A stretch of 25,956 nt of DNA from JBIIJL01 sp044233795 (GTDB lineage Bacteria > Pseudomonadota > Gammaproteobacteria > Legionellales > Legionellaceae). The notes beneath the pieces were generated by a model that was not told the DNA's origin, searched no databases, and saw only the letters and a list, made by a program, of their open reading frames with translations. The stretch is from positions 1 through 25,956 of the forward strand of contig JBIIJL010000025.1 of assembly GCA_044233795.1 (NCBI GenBank), written 5' to 3'. Made by a program: the position numbers and the translations under genes. Each line of letters begins with the position of its first letter. The first letter of the stretch is position 1. Below, piece by piece: positions 25,068 through 25,956 of the stretch.

Positions 25068-25753
25068 TGTGTAGCCTCCTTTGAAACCTGACCATCAAGG
25101 TAGCGGTTGTCATCGCGAATAACCTTCGGCACAAGAATTCTAGGTTCAATGTCTACCGTTTCATAGATGACTTTTTTCAACAACGCATCGTAGCGCATCT
25201 CAACATGACCACTTAAAGGAAAATCTTTACGGAAAGGATGTCCAATAAATCCATAATCAGTCAGAATGCGACGCAAATCGGGATGTCCGTCAAATAGAAC
25301 CCCAAATAAATCATATGCTTCTCGCTCAAACCAGTTAGCGCCTTTCCAAATTTCATGTACGGAAGGAACAACAAGTTTCGATTCATCAAGGTACACTTTT
25401 ACACGTAATCGATGATTAAGTGTTGTTGATAATAAATGGTACACAACTGCAAAACGAGGGTTTTGCCATTGAAACGCCTTTAACTCCCCTGTCTCCACTG
25501 CTCGCGAAAAGCCTTTCTCTGATGCAGCTTCCGTTTCCCAGTCATACTGGCCATATGTTAGATAATCGACAACACATAAATCAATCAGCTGATCAAAGGC
25601 AAACGCTTTCGAAGCGCATAGCGATTGCATGACAATATAGATATTAGCCGGATCACAAACCGCGGTAACTTCAGTATTTTCTGTTTCAATTGATGAAATG
25701 AGATTAGGCAACCCCACATGTAATTGATTAACCAAGTCATCCGATTTTGTCAT
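25064..25753 (-). CDS. nuoC: NADH-quinone oxidoreductase subunit C (30 kDa subunit)
   Basis: NuoC is a structural peripheral subunit that binds NuoD in the connecting module of complex I. The family signature is near the C-terminus: FEREAYDLFGVLFDGHPDL (142-160), then RRILTDYGFIGHPFRKDFPL (161-180). At 229 residues it is a typical stand-alone NuoC. AAAGGTG precedes the ATG. It is separated from nuoB by 105 bases that contain a 7-bp stem-loop. Confidence 0.96.
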   Translation of the reverse strand: MTKSDDLVNQLHVGLPNLISSIETENTEVTAVCDPANIYIVMQSLCASKAFAFDQLIDLCVVDYLTYGQYDWETEAASEKGFSRAVETGELKAFQWQNPRFAVVYHLLSTTLNHRLRVKVYLDESKLVVPSVHEIWKGANWFEREAYDLFGVLFDGHPDLRRILTDYGFIGHPFRKDFPLSGHVEMRYDALLKKVIYETVDIEPRILVPKVIRDDNRYLDGQVSKEATQ

Positions 25754-25809
25754 CTAATGAGCACCTTTATATTCTTTGAGCTTGCCAGCAGATATTTAAC
25801 TTGGGATAG

Positions 25810-25828
25810 GTGGTCTTGTTTAGACCAC
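25810..25828. other. Stem-loop between nuoB and nuoC
   Basis: GTGGTCT and AGACCAC form a perfect 7-bp stem with a TGTTT loop. On the minus strand CCTATCCC follows, so it is not an intrinsic terminator. The 105-base nuoB-nuoC gap is the longest inside the operon in this window, so an mRNA processing or stability element is possible. Confidence 0.5.
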
Positions 25829-25858
25829 AACATACTCTCCGTTGCCAGATATCGACAT

Positions 25859-25956
25859 TCAAATTTCTATGATTGATTTCCGTTTAATTTTATTTTGTAA
25901 CTGAATAATTCCATACAAGAGAGCTTCTGCAGTAGGTGGACAACCTGGTACATAGA
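25859..25956 (-). CDS. nuoB: NADH-quinone oxidoreductase subunit B, C-terminal end
   Basis: Only the last 32 codons are in the window; the rest continues beyond the right edge. They read [20 protein letters not shown] and end IKRKSIIEI before TGA at 25859-25861. The cysteine in GCPP is one of the four ligands of cluster N2, the last in the chain before quinone. This is the upstream neighbour expected for nuoC. Confidence 0.94.

Overview
The window reads as a piece of a gammaproteobacterial chromosome, most likely from the Legionella/Coxiella lineage. The evidence is the gene order (a nuo operon with separate nuoC and nuoD, then an initiator-tRNA gene, then rimP-nusA-infB-rbfA-truB-rpsO-pnp on the same strand), the moderately AT-rich composition and the protein sequences. 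That order is recalled from Legionella and Coxiella genomes and was not checked by a search. Almost everything is on the minus strand, so transcription runs from high to low coordinates.

Positions 1-2600 are the accessory end. They hold the 3' end of an IS256-type transposase with its probable terminal repeat, apparently inserted into a relic of an IS630-type transposase. Next is a Tn3/Hin-type serine recombinase whose C-terminal DNA-binding helix-turn-helix lies in the -1 frame past an in-phase A AAA AAA heptamer. Then comes an unrecognised membrane protein of about 355 residues with its own promoter-like sequence and a perfect 9-bp inverted repeat in its leader. A strong plus-strand intrinsic terminator at 2573-2605 has no gene assigned to it.

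Positions 2629-11487 are the translation/transcription operon. A near-consensus promoter drives an initiator tRNA, followed by a terminator that probably attenuates read-through into rimP. After that come nusA, infB, rbfA, truB, then rpsO with its own promoter and terminator, and pnp. This matches the metY-nusA-infB organisation of E. coli.

Positions 11488-11998 are a gene-poor gap with a probable group II intron 3' remnant (domains V-VI), a 47-codon open frame running into it, and a nested inverted repeat.

Positions 11999-25956 are the respiratory complex I operon, nuoB (3' end only) through nuoN. All ligands for clusters N1a, N1b, N3, N4, N5, N6a and N6b are visible in NuoE, F, G and I, and the key charged residues of the proton-pumping subunits are in NuoK, L, M and N. 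Together the genes encode the NADH:quinone oxidoreductase and core RNA/translation functions. The unusual material is at the left edge, in the nuoN-tRNA gap, and in a G9 tract inside nuoN. I found no convincing new multi-gene system; the best candidates for second looks are the frameshifted recombinase and the orphan membrane protein beside it.
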